Assembly (NCBI GenBank): GCA_004296775.1
Contig: RHGE01000028.1
Location: 1 to 64,000, forward strand
Source of the DNA: Marinilabiliaceae bacterium JC017
Lineage (GTDB): Bacteria > Bacteroidota > Bacteroidia > Bacteroidales > Marinilabiliaceae
Length of the DNA stretch: 64,000 nt
Direction: 5' to 3'
Shown here: piece after piece, positions 19,843-29,161 of the stretch
Numbering within the stretch: position 1 is the first letter of the stretch
How the letters are laid out: every line of letters starts with the position of its first letter
Notes under the pieces: generated by a model
Seen by the model: only the letters and a program-made list of their open reading frames with translations
Database searches by the model: none
Told to the model about the DNA's origin: nothing
Made by a program: the position numbers and the translations under genes

Positions 19843-20160
19843 TTAATAATATGTTAAGAGGTGTAGTATTTGTTTAATCTGTAAAAGGTAGTAATGAATC
19901 GTTTACAAGTATTGAATTGGTTAAAAAATAGTAATTATAAAAGTAAATTGTTTTCATTAATTTTGAAAGCAGGTTAATCATAGTAAATGATGAAACACGC
20001 AATAGTAATAGTGAGTAAATTGATAATGCTGATTAAAAGAGTGAATACGTTGACAAGCAAAAAATGCGTAATAAATCCTTCAGATGCTATGAAATTGTAT
20101 TACGGCAGGGGAAAAATTCCTTTCGCCTAAAGAAAAATGCAATTTGCCCGGGCAAATACA
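19843..20160. other. AT-rich gene-free interval
   Basis: No reading frame or clear structure is supported. It separates the helical protein gene from the 21-nt minisatellite and presumably contains the helical gene's promoter. Confidence 0.5.
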
Positions 20161-20433
20161 GCGTCAAAACACAGGCGAAACACGTCGAAGAGATGGCGAA
20201 ACAGGTCAGAGAATCGGCGAACTGAGTCAAAGGAACAGCGAAACCAGTCAGAGAACAGACGAAACGCGTCAAAGAAACGACGAAACCAATCAGAGAACTG
20301 CCGAAAAAAGTCAAAGAGCAGGCGAAGCGCGTAAAAAGAGAGGCGAAGCAAGTCAAAGAATAAGCGAAAGAATAAGAAAGCAATGCAAAACAAATCAGAG
20401 GATAGCCGAAAAGAGAGGAAGGCCAGAAAAGAC
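20161..20433. repeat. 21-nt minisatellite, about 13 units
   Basis: Units begin at 20161, 20182, 20203, 20224, 20245, 20266, 20287, 20308, 20329, 20350, 20371, 20392 and 20413. The consensus is roughly nngTCAnAGAnnnnGCGAAAC. Units are degenerate in sequence but exact in length. Because 21 is divisible by 3, all frames stay open and produce repetitive ORFs on both strands, which are not believed to be genes. There are no spacers, so it is not a CRISPR array. It ends about 50 nt upstream of the exonuclease gene. Confidence 0.9.
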
Positions 20434-20486
20434 GACGGACTGTAGGGACTAAACAAATTACTAAGCATAAAATAGCAAAAATTACC

Positions 20487-21056
20487 ATGTATTTATTTTT
20501 TGATACGGAAACAACAGGATTGCCCCGCAATTATAAAGCACCGGTAACCGATATAAATAACTGGCCGCGACTGGTACAACTGGCCTGGATGGTCTTTGAT
20601 GAAGGCGGTAAGCAACTGGAAATTGGTGATTACATTATCAAACCAGAGGGATTTATCATTCCCAAAGAAGCTGCCAATATTCATGGGATTACTACTCAAA
20701 AAGCCATGGCTGAAGGGGTGAATTTACACGAGTTATTGGTGGCTTTTAATGAACTGGTTGAGGAATCAAAGGTTTTAGTCGCCCACAACATCAGTTTCGA
20801 TGAAAAAATTATGGGCGCCGAGTTTGTGCGCAAGGAGATTAAGAGTCCTTTGTTTAAGAAGAAACGGCTGTGTACCATGCATGCCTCTACCAACTATTGC
20901 CGTCTGCCGGGTAACTATGGTTACAAGTGGCCAAGACTTTCGGAATTGCACATTAAGCTCTTTGGGGAGAATTTTGAAGAGGCGCACAATGCCCGTGCCG
21001 ATATAGAAGCCACTGCACGCTGTTTTTGGAAGTTGCGGGAGATGGGCATTATGTAA
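20487..21056 (+). CDS. DnaQ-like DEDDh 3'-5' exonuclease
   Basis: This 189-residue exonuclease is of the DnaQ/RNase T fold. Exo I is FFDTETTGLP (Asp6, Glu8), Exo II is LVAHNISFDEKIM, and Exo III is AHNARADIEAT with the DEDDh-type His. These acidic residues bind two metal ions for hydrolysis of DNA or RNA 3' ends. It is a stand-alone domain without a polymerase or GIY-YIG partner, so a role in repair, proofreading or RNA trimming is possible. It starts immediately after the minisatellite and probably has a promoter in the AT-rich 20440-20480 stretch. Confidence 0.9.
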   Translation: MYLFFDTETTGLPRNYKAPVTDINNWPRLVQLAWMVFDEGGKQLEIGDYIIKPEGFIIPKEAANIHGITTQKAMAEGVNLHELLVAFNELVEESKVLVAHNISFDEKIMGAEFVRKEIKSPLFKKKRLCTMHASTNYCRLPGNYGYKWPRLSELHIKLFGENFEEAHNARADIEATARCFWKLREMGIM

Positions 21057-21116
21057 TGGTCTGTTGTTTTACAACTGGCCAATGGCCTGAGTGAATTAAA
21101 TTATAACAATAAGAAA

Positions 21117-21707
21117 ATGACTAAGCGATTGTTGCTGTTGGCCCTGTTGGTCAACGGTGTGTATGTGTCTGTGTTTGCGCAGCGGGAAATCATCCTACAG
21201 GTGAGTCCATATGGTTTTAATTACACCGATTACGAGGTTAATTGGGATAAGAATACCTTCAGTAGTAAGTTTTACGGGGCCTGGACGCTGGAATATAACC
21301 AGTATGTGAACGATTGGTGGAAGGTGGGGGGCGATTTTGTTATCGACTATGCCAGGCACGAACACCGGGATAATCCTGCCTATTATGATGGATCCCATTT
21401 CTACGGATCCTATTCTCATATGAAAACAAAGCAGCTTTTTTGGGGATTGGGTATTTCAAATGATTTTGAATTTCTGCGCCATCCTGCTTTCCGGTTGGGC
21501 AGTGGCATCAGCCTGGCCTATTGGAGTGAAAACTATAGAACAGAGTTTGTTGAAGGCGATTATCCCGATCATAAATATGATATAGAAGGAATCGGGTTTC
21601 ATATTAAACTGCTGGGCTTTACCTGGGGAAGAAAGCATGGGCTCACCGGTCAGATGGGGATGGGCTACAAAGGGATTTTATCCCTGGGCTATTTTTATCG
21701 GTTTTGA
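21117..21707 (+). CDS. Outer-membrane beta-barrel-like protein, copy 1
   Basis: This 196-residue protein has an N-terminal signal peptide (MTKRLLLLALLVNGVYVSVF, cleavage after AQ). The mature part is rich in aromatic and glycine residues arranged as alternating beta strands. It ends with YFYRF, a terminal Phe as expected for BAM-assembled barrels. It shares motifs with the next gene at 21975 (WDND/WDKN region, WWKVGGDFVIDYARHE, DFEFLRHPAFRLGSGI), so the two are tandem paralogues. Specific function is unknown; structural or small-solute porin roles are possible. It follows the exonuclease gene by 60 nt. Confidence 0.75.
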   Translation: MTKRLLLLALLVNGVYVSVFAQREIILQVSPYGFNYTDYEVNWDKNTFSSKFYGAWTLEYNQYVNDWWKVGGDFVIDYARHEHRDNPAYYDGSHFYGSYSHMKTKQLFWGLGISNDFEFLRHPAFRLGSGISLAYWSENYRTEFVEGDYPDHKYDIEGIGFHIKLLGFTWGRKHGLTGQMGMGYKGILSLGYFYRF

Positions 21708-21758
21708 TTTTAACAGATCGTTAGATCATAGACTTTTTCAACCCGCCGGACGGAATTT

Positions 21759-21843
21759 ACGCATTCAACTGCGTTACGCCACCGGCGGTCCATCTGTTTT
21801 ACCCCGTCTTGTTAAGAATAACCTTGGGGTAATGCCGATAGAT
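21759..21843 (+). repeat. Dispersed hairpin repeat, copy B (truncated)
   Basis: It matches copy A from its GC-rich left part through the first hairpin (ACCCC 21801-21805 pairs with GGGGT 21826-21830) and the first bases of the long hairpin (AATGCCGATAGAT), then diverges. The arms differ from copy A but remain complementary. Confidence 0.65.
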
Positions 21844-21974
21844 GCTGGACGTAAGGATCGTCCCGTAAAATGGGTGGTAAGGGCTGATAAATGGAACCAG
21901 GAAGGGGTTTTAACCCTTGATGCGCATAAATAGTAAGACTAAGGGATTTATACCTGTTTGCTTAACTGATACAA

Positions 21975-22556
21975 ATGAAAAAAAACGGTTTAATATTGTC
22001 TTTGCTGTTGATTACAACGGTAATTATGGGTCAAAAGAAGGAGTTGAAAATATCGTATGGGCCTCATGCCTATATGTGGAAGGTACATAATGAGGATTGG
22101 GACAACGATGATCTGGAGAAGAGTTCTATACCCGGAGCCCTGTTGGTTGATTATTTGGTGTACACGAACAGATGGTTGAAAATGGGGACCAACATGATGT
22201 TTGATTATGCCGAACATGAGTCTTATTCATTACCCGATCACTTTGGTTGTGAGTTTCCCCATTCTTTCAAAGGTTATGAGGCTAAACAATGGATTTTTAT
22301 GGTTGGCCCCGTGTGCGATTTTGAATATTTGCACCATCCTAAGTTCAGAATGTACAGTGGGATTAATATTGCGTTTACGTCTCAATCAAATACTTACAAG
22401 AAAGAAGGTGAGTTAGTCTTTGATGATTTAGATTATGGATTAAATTTTCACGTTAATCTCTTGGGTGTCACTATTGGGAAAGATTATGGTTTGTCCACTG
22501 AGTTGGGGTTTGGATATAAGGGGTTACTGAATTTTGGATTTTTCAGGCGGTTTTGA
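21975..22556 (+). CDS. Outer-membrane beta-barrel-like protein, copy 2
   Basis: This 193-residue paralogue of the protein at 21117 has a signal peptide (MKKNGLILSLLLITTVIMGQ), a strand-rich mature part and a terminal Phe (FFRRF). Shared segments include WLKMGTNMMFDYAEHE, CDFEYLHHPKFRMYSGI and GYKGLLNFGFF. The paralogues are separated by 267 nt containing a truncated hairpin repeat, which may have accompanied the duplication. The function is unknown. Confidence 0.75.
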   Translation: MKKNGLILSLLLITTVIMGQKKELKISYGPHAYMWKVHNEDWDNDDLEKSSIPGALLVDYLVYTNRWLKMGTNMMFDYAEHESYSLPDHFGCEFPHSFKGYEAKQWIFMVGPVCDFEYLHHPKFRMYSGINIAFTSQSNTYKKEGELVFDDLDYGLNFHVNLLGVTIGKDYGLSTELGFGYKGLLNFGFFRRF

Positions 22557-22566
22557 TCTTTACAAA

Positions 22567-22753
22567 CATCATGGTCTGGCTCGTTGTTTGAATTTTTGTG
22601 TTATTCTGCTGATTTGTATTGTTGTCTTTAAAAAACTCTGTGCCTCTGTGTTTTTATTCGGAACGTTGTCCTGTACCCTACTTACATCAGTGCCATAGGC
22701 GGTAGATATTTAAGGGGCAGTTACGCCAAAAGACATTCTGAATATGGTTGGTG
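22567..22753. repeat. Fragments of the dispersed repeat
   Basis: On the plus strand 22567-22621 matches the right module of copy A (TTATTCTGCTGATTTGTATT). On the minus strand 22716-22753 matches the first hairpin region (CACCAACCATATTCAGAATG, then GGCGTAACTGCC). Orientation and order are scrambled relative to copy A. Confidence 0.5.
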
Positions 22754-22844
22754 TGTAAAGGGAATGATGTAGCTTTACAAAGCGCAGGGAGGAAGGGATG
22801 GATTGAATGAAATAACAGGATGTTGTATTTATATTAATTGAACT

Positions 22845-23402
22845 ATGAAGATTTATCAAATTCAAGTTGCTTTAAAAGGCTCCAAGCCTAAAATATGGCG
22901 GCGCTTACTGGTGCCTTCAACGGTGACATTGCCCGAATTGCATCAGGTGATTCAAATTGCCATGGGATGGTCGAACACTCATCTGTACCAGTTTATTAAA
23001 AATTGCATGTTCTACCTGGAGCGAATGGAAGATAATGATTTTTGGGATGAGATGGATAATGTTGATTGTACTGATGTAAAGGTGTCTGATTTGTTGAAAA
23101 GGGAGAAGGACAAAATTGTTTATGAGTATGATTTTGGAGATAGTTGGGAGCACAATGTTATCCTGGAAAAGGTGCTTCCGGTGGATTCGGCTATCAAATA
23201 CCCGGTTTGTTTAACGGGAAGAATGAGTTGCCCACCCGAAGATTGCGGCGGCATTTGGGGTTATGCTCAAATGTTGGAGGTGCTTCAGGATCCCAAACAT
23301 GAAGAATATGATAGGTGTAAGGAGTGGTTGGGAGGCGATTTCGATCCTAAATATTTTAATAAGGATGAGGTCAATGGATGGTTTTCTGCCATTTTGCATT
23401 GA
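22845..23402 (+). CDS. pRiA4b ORF-3-like protein
   Basis: This 185-residue protein is of the plasmid pRiA4b ORF-3 family. Characteristic segments are present: QVALKGSKPKIWRRLLVP near the start, LPELHQVIQIAMGW, YEYDFGDSWEHNVILE, a Cys-containing GRMSCPPEDCGG and WLGGDFDPKYF near the end. The biochemical function of the family is not established. It is cytosolic, monocistronic and followed by a strong terminator. Family members often sit near mobile or accessory genes; here the neighbours are repeat-rich but no mobile genes are visible. Confidence 0.88.
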   Translation: MKIYQIQVALKGSKPKIWRRLLVPSTVTLPELHQVIQIAMGWSNTHLYQFIKNCMFYLERMEDNDFWDEMDNVDCTDVKVSDLLKREKDKIVYEYDFGDSWEHNVILEKVLPVDSAIKYPVCLTGRMSCPPEDCGGIWGYAQMLEVLQDPKHEEYDRCKEWLGGDFDPKYFNKDEVNGWFSAILH

Positions 23403-23422
23403 AGCTTAAGGATACTACAAAC

Positions 23423-23447
23423 TCGGCGCAGAATCTATCTGCGCCGA
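23423..23447 (+). terminator. Terminator after the pRiA4b ORF-3-like gene
   Basis: TCGGCGCAGA and TCTGCGCCGA form a perfect 10-bp stem with a 5-nt loop, 20 nt after the stop codon. The downstream sequence is AT-rich rather than a pure T-run. Confidence 0.7.
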
Positions 23448-23573
23448 ATCTATAAAATAACCTTAAGACAACCGGAACAACAAGTGAAGTGGTGTATTGC
23501 TTTTAATGAAGCCTTTCTTGTTTTTACTCCTGACCTTCTTTTCTCTCTAACCTCCACGAATTATAGAAAAACA

Positions 23574-23599
23574 AAACCCCCAATTTATTATGGGGGTTT
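23574..23599. terminator. Isolated terminator-like hairpin
   Basis: AAACCCCC and GGGGGTTT pair around a 10-nt AT loop. The T-rich side is on the minus strand, so it could be a second terminator for the large propeller gene. Confidence 0.55.
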
Positions 23600-23816
23600 G
23601 AAATGAATTGATAACACAATTCAAAGTCGTTGAATAGGAATGTTAAGTATCTTATCAGTGATATTCGTGTATTTTTTGGCAAAATATTTTTGGCGAGCAG
23701 AAAATCATCTTGATACTCTGTACTTGATACTTTTTACTTTTCTGACTTGTTCCGGTTAGGCTAGTGATTAATGATGGGAGGTAGTGTTTGATAGATATAA
23801 GATTGAATGAAGGAAT

Positions 23817-23854
23817 AAACCCGGCGTGCTTCAAAGTGGAGACACGCCGGGTTT
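23817..23854 (-). terminator. Terminator of the sortilin-like gene
   Basis: AAACCCGGCGTG and CACGCCGGGTTT form a perfect 12-bp stem directly downstream of the stop codon on the minus strand. Confidence 0.85.
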
Positions 23855-23860
23855 GTTTAT

Positions 23861-26800
23861 TTATGGCCATTGGGGGATGCGACCGGGAGTGTAGGGGGCA
23901 TCCATTTGATCCATGAGGGCACGAAGGGTTTTGATTTTGGTTTGGGCGATGTTGGTGATTTGGGTCAGCACCGGTGGAAACGCCTCTTTCAGGATTTGGA
24001 ATGAGGTGTTTTCGGTGGCCGTGATGTCGGAGGTGCTTTCGATGTGGGCCCAGATAACACTTTCGAGCCGGACATACAACGGCATTTGGGCCGGCGGAAT
24101 CTCTTCCCAGCTGGCTTTTGGGGTGGACCCGTTGAAGGCAAACAGGATATCGTCCAGCTCTTTTTCAAGGGCAGTGATTTGTGGCATCAGCTCGCTGTGC
24201 GCACCGGGCAGGGTTAAGGCTGTTTGTTTCATGCGAATCACTTCTGCTTTCAGGTCTTTGGAGAGTTGCATGGCGCCGTTCATGGTTTTGGCCAATTGCG
24301 TTACCTCTTTTTGGAAGGCTACCATGGCTTGCCGGTTGGTGGCCGGAAGGGTGGTGTTGTGCAGAGGTTTCACCTTAAAAGAGGAAGCATCGGCCAGACG
24401 CGTAGCTTCTTCGTTATGAATCATGTCGATGCTCACAGAGAAGGTGCCGGGTAACACATAGATACCGCCTTCTTTTTTGGCGAAGGGATCGAATGTTTTG
24501 GCCGTCTCCAGCCGTGGATCATCGTACTTGAGATCCCAGTTGAAACGGTTGATGCCCTGGGTCGGCTTTTGTGTCATGGTGCGGATTATGCTTCCTTCTT
24601 CGTCGCGCATGGTAACCAGCAGGTAAGGCGGTATCTCTTTGGTTTCGTCTTCCAGCTCGGTCCATGAAGGTTGCGGGATGGGTTGGCTCTCTTCGAAGAG
24701 TTTCTTTTCCATTTCATGCCGGGCTTCGCGCCGGGTTTTGGGAACCTCCTTGAGGAAGAAGGTGAAGGTGGCACCGTATTCGGGGTTGGGGGCGCCATAG
24801 TAGGTAGCTCCCTGTCCGTAGCGTTTTCCGGTGGGGATATAGAGCAGGGCGTCTTTGGTGGCAAAGAGGTGTGAGGGTTGTTCCGGCAGGTCGGGCGTTA
24901 ACTCCCGCAAAGGGGCGTAGTTGTCGAGGATGTAGAATCCGCGGCCGAAGGTAGCCATCACCAGGTCGTTTTCGCGGGGCTGAAGGGCCAGGTCGCGCAC
25001 GGCAATGGTGGGGATACCCGATTTAAGTTGTACCCAGGAGGCGCCTTCGTTGATGGAGAAGAAGACGCCAAATTCGGTGCCGGCAAACAGCAAGTCTGCT
25101 TTCTCGAAGTCTTGCTCCAGGGTGTGCACGGTACCGTTGTCAGGCAGGTTGGAGGCGATGGATGTCCAGGTGTGTCCTTTGTCGTTACTCTTCAGGATGT
25201 AGGGAGTGAAGTCGTCGCGTTTGCGGTTGTCGAAGGTGGCGTATACCACATTTTCGTCGAAGCGGGAGGCATAGATATCACTTACATAGGTGTGGGTTGG
25301 CACACCAGGGAAGTTGCTGACCTTATGCCAGGATTGGCCGGCATCTTCGGAGACCTGAATCAGGCCGTCGTCGGTGCCGGCATAGATGAGGTCTTCCTTC
25401 ACGGGTGACTCATCGAGCGATACGATGGTGCCGAACTGGGAGGTGGAGACGTCTTTGGCTACGGCATCGGTGCTCCAGTATTTACCCATTACCGGCCAGG
25501 TGTTACGATCGATTTGGGCGGTTAAATCATTGGAGATCACCTGCCAGGTATTGCCACGGTCATCGCTACGGAACACTTTGTTGGCCGCCATGTAGAGGCG
25601 GGTATGTGAGTGGGGGCTGATGATCAGAGGGGTGTTCCAATTCCAGCGATAGGTTTTTTCGTCTTTTCGTGGCAGAGGCTTGATCATGATGCGTTCGCCG
25701 CTCTTTTTGTCGTAGCGGACCACGTTACCGTATTGCCATTCGGAGTAAACAATGTCGGGATTGGTGGGATCAACCCGGGGCCAGAAGCCGTCGCCAAAGA
25801 CCGTTACGACCCATTCGCCGCCTTTTACGCCAAAGGTATTGATGTTGCGGGAGGGGCCGCCCAGGGTAGCATTATCCTGTGTGCCGCCATATACATTGTA
25901 GAATGGTTCGGCATTGTCAACGGTCACACGATAGAACTGGGTGACCGGCAGGTTGGAGACGTGCTGCCAGTTTTCGCCGGCATCGTAAGTGATATACACA
26001 CCGCCGTCGCCGCCGATGATGAGGTGTTTGTTGTCATTGGGATCGATCCAGAGGGCGTGGTCGTCAACGTGCCGGTCTTCTACGCTCAGTTTTTGAAAGG
26101 TTTTGCCACCATCGGTGGTGACATGGGTGAAGGTCTCCACCGAGTAAACCTTGTCGAAGGTCACCGGGTCGCAGTAGATCTCATTGTAGTATTGGCCGCT
26201 GGAGTGGTGATCGCTCATCTTGTCCCATGACTCACCGCGGTCGGAGGAGCGGAAGAAACCTCCCGCTTTGTTGGCTGCTTCAATGATGGCATAGATAACA
26301 TCGGGCTTTTGAGGGGAGATGGCAATGCCAATGCCGCCCATGTGTTCGGTGGGTAATCCTTTGGTGAGTTTTCGCCAGTTCTTACCGGCATCTTCCGATT
26401 TGTAGATAGCCGTTTCGGGGCCGCCGCCAATCTTGGTATGCACATGACGGCGTCGCTGTTCGGAGGTGGCATAAAGGATATCGGGATTACGCGGATCGCA
26501 GATGATGTTGTTGATTCCGGTGTTTTCACTGATCTCAAGTATTTTCTCCCAGGTGGTTCCGCCGTCGGTTGTTTTATACAGGCCGCGATCGCCGCCGGGG
26601 CCCCAGGTTGATCCTTCCGCTGCTACATACACGACGTTGGCGTTGCGGGGGTCAATCAGTATCATGCCGATGTGGCGGGACTCTTTTAATCCCATGTTGG
26701 TCCACGATTTACCGCCGTCGACCGATTTGTAGACACCATCGCCATAGGCCAGGGCTCGCTGGTGGTTGTTCTCACCGGTTCCCGCCCAGATGACATGGGG

Positions 26801-27145
26801 ATTAGTGGGGTCCATGGCCAGGCAGCCAATGGAGTAGGCGCCGTAGTTCTCAAATACCGGGTCGAAGGTGATGCCATTGTTGGTGGTTTTCCAGATGTTA
26901 CCACTGGCTACAGCCACGTAATACTCCGAATGGTTATCGGGGTTCACGGCAAAGTCTGCAATGCGTCCCGAGGTGAAGGCCGGGCCGATGTTACGAAGTT
27001 GAAGACCTGATACAAGTGTGGAGTTAATCATGGTATCCTGTGCGGTTGTTTCTGTTTTTTTCTTTTTTGCCTGAAGGCCGGTAGTTAAGCATACCAGTGC
27101 CAAAGCAAGAAGTAAACCTTTTAGGTTAGTTGAAGGTAGATTCAT
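23861..27145 (-). CDS. Large secreted sortilin/VPS10-like BNR-propeller protein
   Basis: This 1094-residue exported protein has a signal peptide at residues 1-26. About 700 residues of propeller follow, with repeated Asp-box/BNR motifs such as KSVDGGKSW, KTTDGGTTW, KSEDAGKNW, RSSDRGESW and KSNDKGHTW. The C-terminal third is helical and without BNR motifs. It belongs to the exo-alpha-sialidase-like/VPS10 group that is often auto-annotated as glycosyl hydrolase; no catalytic sialidase residues are evident, so enzyme activity is uncertain. The gene has locally higher GC than its neighbours. It is monocistronic with strong terminator hairpins. Confidence 0.85.
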   Translation of the reverse strand: MNLPSTNLKGLLLALALVCLTTGLQAKKKKTETTAQDTMINSTLVSGLQLRNIGPAFTSGRIADFAVNPDNHSEYYVAVASGNIWKTTNNGITFDPVFENYGAYSIGCLAMDPTNPHVIWAGTGENNHQRALAYGDGVYKSVDGGKSWTNMGLKESRHIGMILIDPRNANVVYVAAEGSTWGPGGDRGLYKTTDGGTTWEKILEISENTGINNIICDPRNPDILYATSEQRRRHVHTKIGGGPETAIYKSEDAGKNWRKLTKGLPTEHMGGIGIAISPQKPDVIYAIIEAANKAGGFFRSSDRGESWDKMSDHHSSGQYYNEIYCDPVTFDKVYSVETFTHVTTDGGKTFQKLSVEDRHVDDHALWIDPNDNKHLIIGGDGGVYITYDAGENWQHVSNLPVTQFYRVTVDNAEPFYNVYGGTQDNATLGGPSRNINTFGVKGGEWVVTVFGDGFWPRVDPTNPDIVYSEWQYGNVVRYDKKSGERIMIKPLPRKDEKTYRWNWNTPLIISPHSHTRLYMAANKVFRSDDRGNTWQVISNDLTAQIDRNTWPVMGKYWSTDAVAKDVSTSQFGTIVSLDESPVKEDLIYAGTDDGLIQVSEDAGQSWHKVSNFPGVPTHTYVSDIYASRFDENVVYATFDNRKRDDFTPYILKSNDKGHTWTSIASNLPDNGTVHTLEQDFEKADLLFAGTEFGVFFSINEGASWVQLKSGIPTIAVRDLALQPRENDLVMATFGRGFYILDNYAPLRELTPDLPEQPSHLFATKDALLYIPTGKRYGQGATYYGAPNPEYGATFTFFLKEVPKTRREARHEMEKKLFEESQPIPQPSWTELEDETKEIPPYLLVTMRDEEGSIIRTMTQKPTQGINRFNWDLKYDDPRLETAKTFDPFAKKEGGIYVLPGTFSVSIDMIHNEEATRLADASSFKVKPLHNTTLPATNRQAMVAFQKEVTQLAKTMNGAMQLSKDLKAEVIRMKQTALTLPGAHSELMPQITALEKELDDILFAFNGSTPKASWEEIPPAQMPLYVRLESVIWAHIESTSDITATENTSFQILKEAFPPVLTQITNIAQTKIKTLRALMDQMDAPYTPGRIPQWP

Positions 27146-27342
27146 TTCATTGATTTTTTAAAGGATAATACATGTATTTGAAATGGGTAATGAAAGATAA
27201 AGATTTTTTAGAGGATAAGTAGTTGTGAGTTTGTTGATAGTAAAGTTTATCTATTGATAGGTTTCTTGATATTACCAAGGAGAGGAGCTGGGGAAAAGAG
27301 AATAGATGGCAATAATTAATGGGCTGGGTGTATCCTTAAAAA

Positions 27343-27374
27343 AAAAAGCGCCTTGCAATGACAAGACGCTTTTT
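27343..27374 (-). terminator. Terminator of the hutI-ftcD operon
   Basis: AAAAAGCGcCTTG and CAAGaCGCTTTTT pair with one mismatch around a 6-nt loop. The T-run lies on the minus strand, 40 nt after the ftcD stop. Confidence 0.88.
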
Positions 27375-27412
27375 CAAAAACAACACATAACGTGCGGGAC
27401 GTAGAAATGAGT

Positions 27413-29107
27413 TTAGCCTATTTTGTTGTTAACAATTTCAAGGATCTCACTTTCTTCTAAGATAGCCTTTTCTTCAATGGCTTTCCCTTCTGCCAGTACT
27501 TTTTCCACGTAGGCAGCGTCATTAAGGCCCGATGCGTTGATTTTTACATTTAAGAAGGCTCCCATTACGGCACTGCGAGCACACAAAGCACCCACGCCGG
27601 CATCGGATACCGAATTGGGGTTGCCGGTTTCTGCCATGGCACGAATCACTTCGAAAGCAGCAAATGATAATTTCATCACTCGGAATGGCACCTCTATTGC
27701 AAATTTGGTAGCATCCTGAATGGCTTGTTTACGTGCTGCTTTTTCTTCATCACTACCTTTTGGCAGGCCAAAAGCATCCATGATTTTATTGAAGGCGTTG
27801 GTGTCTTCATCAACCAGGCGCAATAGTTCTGATTCGATAGCCATGCCTTTTTCCGCCCAGTCGGAGAATTCTTCCCAGCGGTCATCCCAGCCACGTTTGT
27901 GTGCCGACAGGTTAGCCACCATGGTTGCCAGGGCAGCGCCCAATGAGCCCACATAGGCAGAGATGGATCCGCCACCAGGAGCTGGTGATTCTGATGCGGT
28001 CTCGTCGGCAAATGCTACAAGGTCCATGTCTACCAGTTTTTTCTGGTCTTTGTCCTTAAGGATGTACTCAATGATCTTTTTGTCAGGATCGAAAGGATAG
28101 AGTTCATCCAGTCCCATGGACTTAATGGCTATTTTGATGATTTCACGCTCAGGAATACCGGTTGAACGTTCTTGTTTTCTAAGGAAATATTTTCCGGCAT
28201 CCAGCATTGCTTGTAATGGCACTACGCCTACCATTTCAGAACCTGTTACACGTAAGCCGCGGGCGTTGGAACGCTCATAAGCCGCTTCATAAGCTACATG
28301 TAATGGTGTTATGGTGATGTCGGTCAGGTTCAGAGAAATTTGTGCAATGCCATACTCTTCTATGAACCAACCAATGCCTTTAACAGATTTCAGCATACCC
28401 GGTTCTTGTACAGGCTTGCCGTTTTCATCCTTTATTATTTTGCCGGTCAAAGTACCGCCTTCACGTTTTACCCGGCCACGTTCACGAATGTCGAAAGCTA
28501 CCGCATTGGCACGACGCGTAGAGGTGGTGTTCAAATTCACGTTGTAAGCGATCAGGAAGTTACGCGCACCAACGGCCGTTACCCCTGATTTGGCCACTTC
28601 TTCGTTCCACTCTGCAGGGCCAAAGTCGGGTTTCCATTCGGCAGTACCGACACGTTTAGAAACAGCTTCGTATTCCCCTTCCCGGCAGCTGGCCAGGTTA
28701 CGACGTTTCTCTTCGCGGGCTGCAAATTCGTAGGCATAAATTGGAATATTCAGTTCTTCACCAATGCGTTTACCTAGTTTGTGTGCATATTCCACCACTT
28801 CCTCCATGGTGATGTTGGCTACCGGTACCAAAGGACATACATCAGTGGCTCCAAAGCGTGGGTGTGCTCCTTTGTGGTGACGCATGTCGATGAGTTCTTT
28901 TGCCTTTTTTACTGCCTGGAAAGCTGCTTCACAGACTTCATCGGGGGTGCCTACAAAAGTAACCACTGTGCGGTTGGTGGCTTTACCCGGATCTACGTCA
29001 ATCAGTTTAACGCCTTCGATCTTTTTTATTTCGTCAGTAATCTGATTGATGATCGTCATATCGCTGCCTTCGCTGAAGTTTGGCACGCATTCAATGAGTT
29101 GTTTCAT
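27413..29107 (-). CDS. ftcD: Bifunctional glutamate formimidoyltransferase/formimidoyl-THF cyclodeaminase
   Basis: This 564-residue cytosolic protein carries both activities of histidine-derived one-carbon transfer. Residues 1-300 form the formiminotransferase, starting MKQLIECVPNFSEGSD and including the DMRHHKGAHPRFGATDVCP block. Residues of about 360-564 form the cyclodeaminase, with SPAPGGGSISAYVGSLGAAL. Together they move the formimino group of N-formimino-glutamate to tetrahydrofolate and convert it to methenyl-THF plus ammonia. It is the second gene of an operon with hutI, 54 nt downstream. hutH and hutU are not in this window. Confidence 0.96.
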   Translation of the reverse strand: MKQLIECVPNFSEGSDMTIINQITDEIKKIEGVKLIDVDPGKATNRTVVTFVGTPDEVCEAAFQAVKKAKELIDMRHHKGAHPRFGATDVCPLVPVANITMEEVVEYAHKLGKRIGEELNIPIYAYEFAAREEKRRNLASCREGEYEAVSKRVGTAEWKPDFGPAEWNEEVAKSGVTAVGARNFLIAYNVNLNTTSTRRANAVAFDIRERGRVKREGGTLTGKIIKDENGKPVQEPGMLKSVKGIGWFIEEYGIAQISLNLTDITITPLHVAYEAAYERSNARGLRVTGSEMVGVVPLQAMLDAGKYFLRKQERSTGIPEREIIKIAIKSMGLDELYPFDPDKKIIEYILKDKDQKKLVDMDLVAFADETASESPAPGGGSISAYVGSLGAALATMVANLSAHKRGWDDRWEEFSDWAEKGMAIESELLRLVDEDTNAFNKIMDAFGLPKGSDEEKAARKQAIQDATKFAIEVPFRVMKLSFAAFEVIRAMAETGNPNSVSDAGVGALCARSAVMGAFLNVKINASGLNDAAYVEKVLAEGKAIEEKAILEESEILEIVNNKIG

Positions 29108-29161
29108 GATTTATGTTGTTTAAGGATTTGTTATCGATTGTCAGGTGTTATTGGTTTGGGA

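Noticed and set aside
20144-20452. Repetitive Arg/Glu/Asn-rich frames on both strands
   Set aside because: They arise from the 21-nt minisatellite; no ribosome-binding site or conserved domain supports them.
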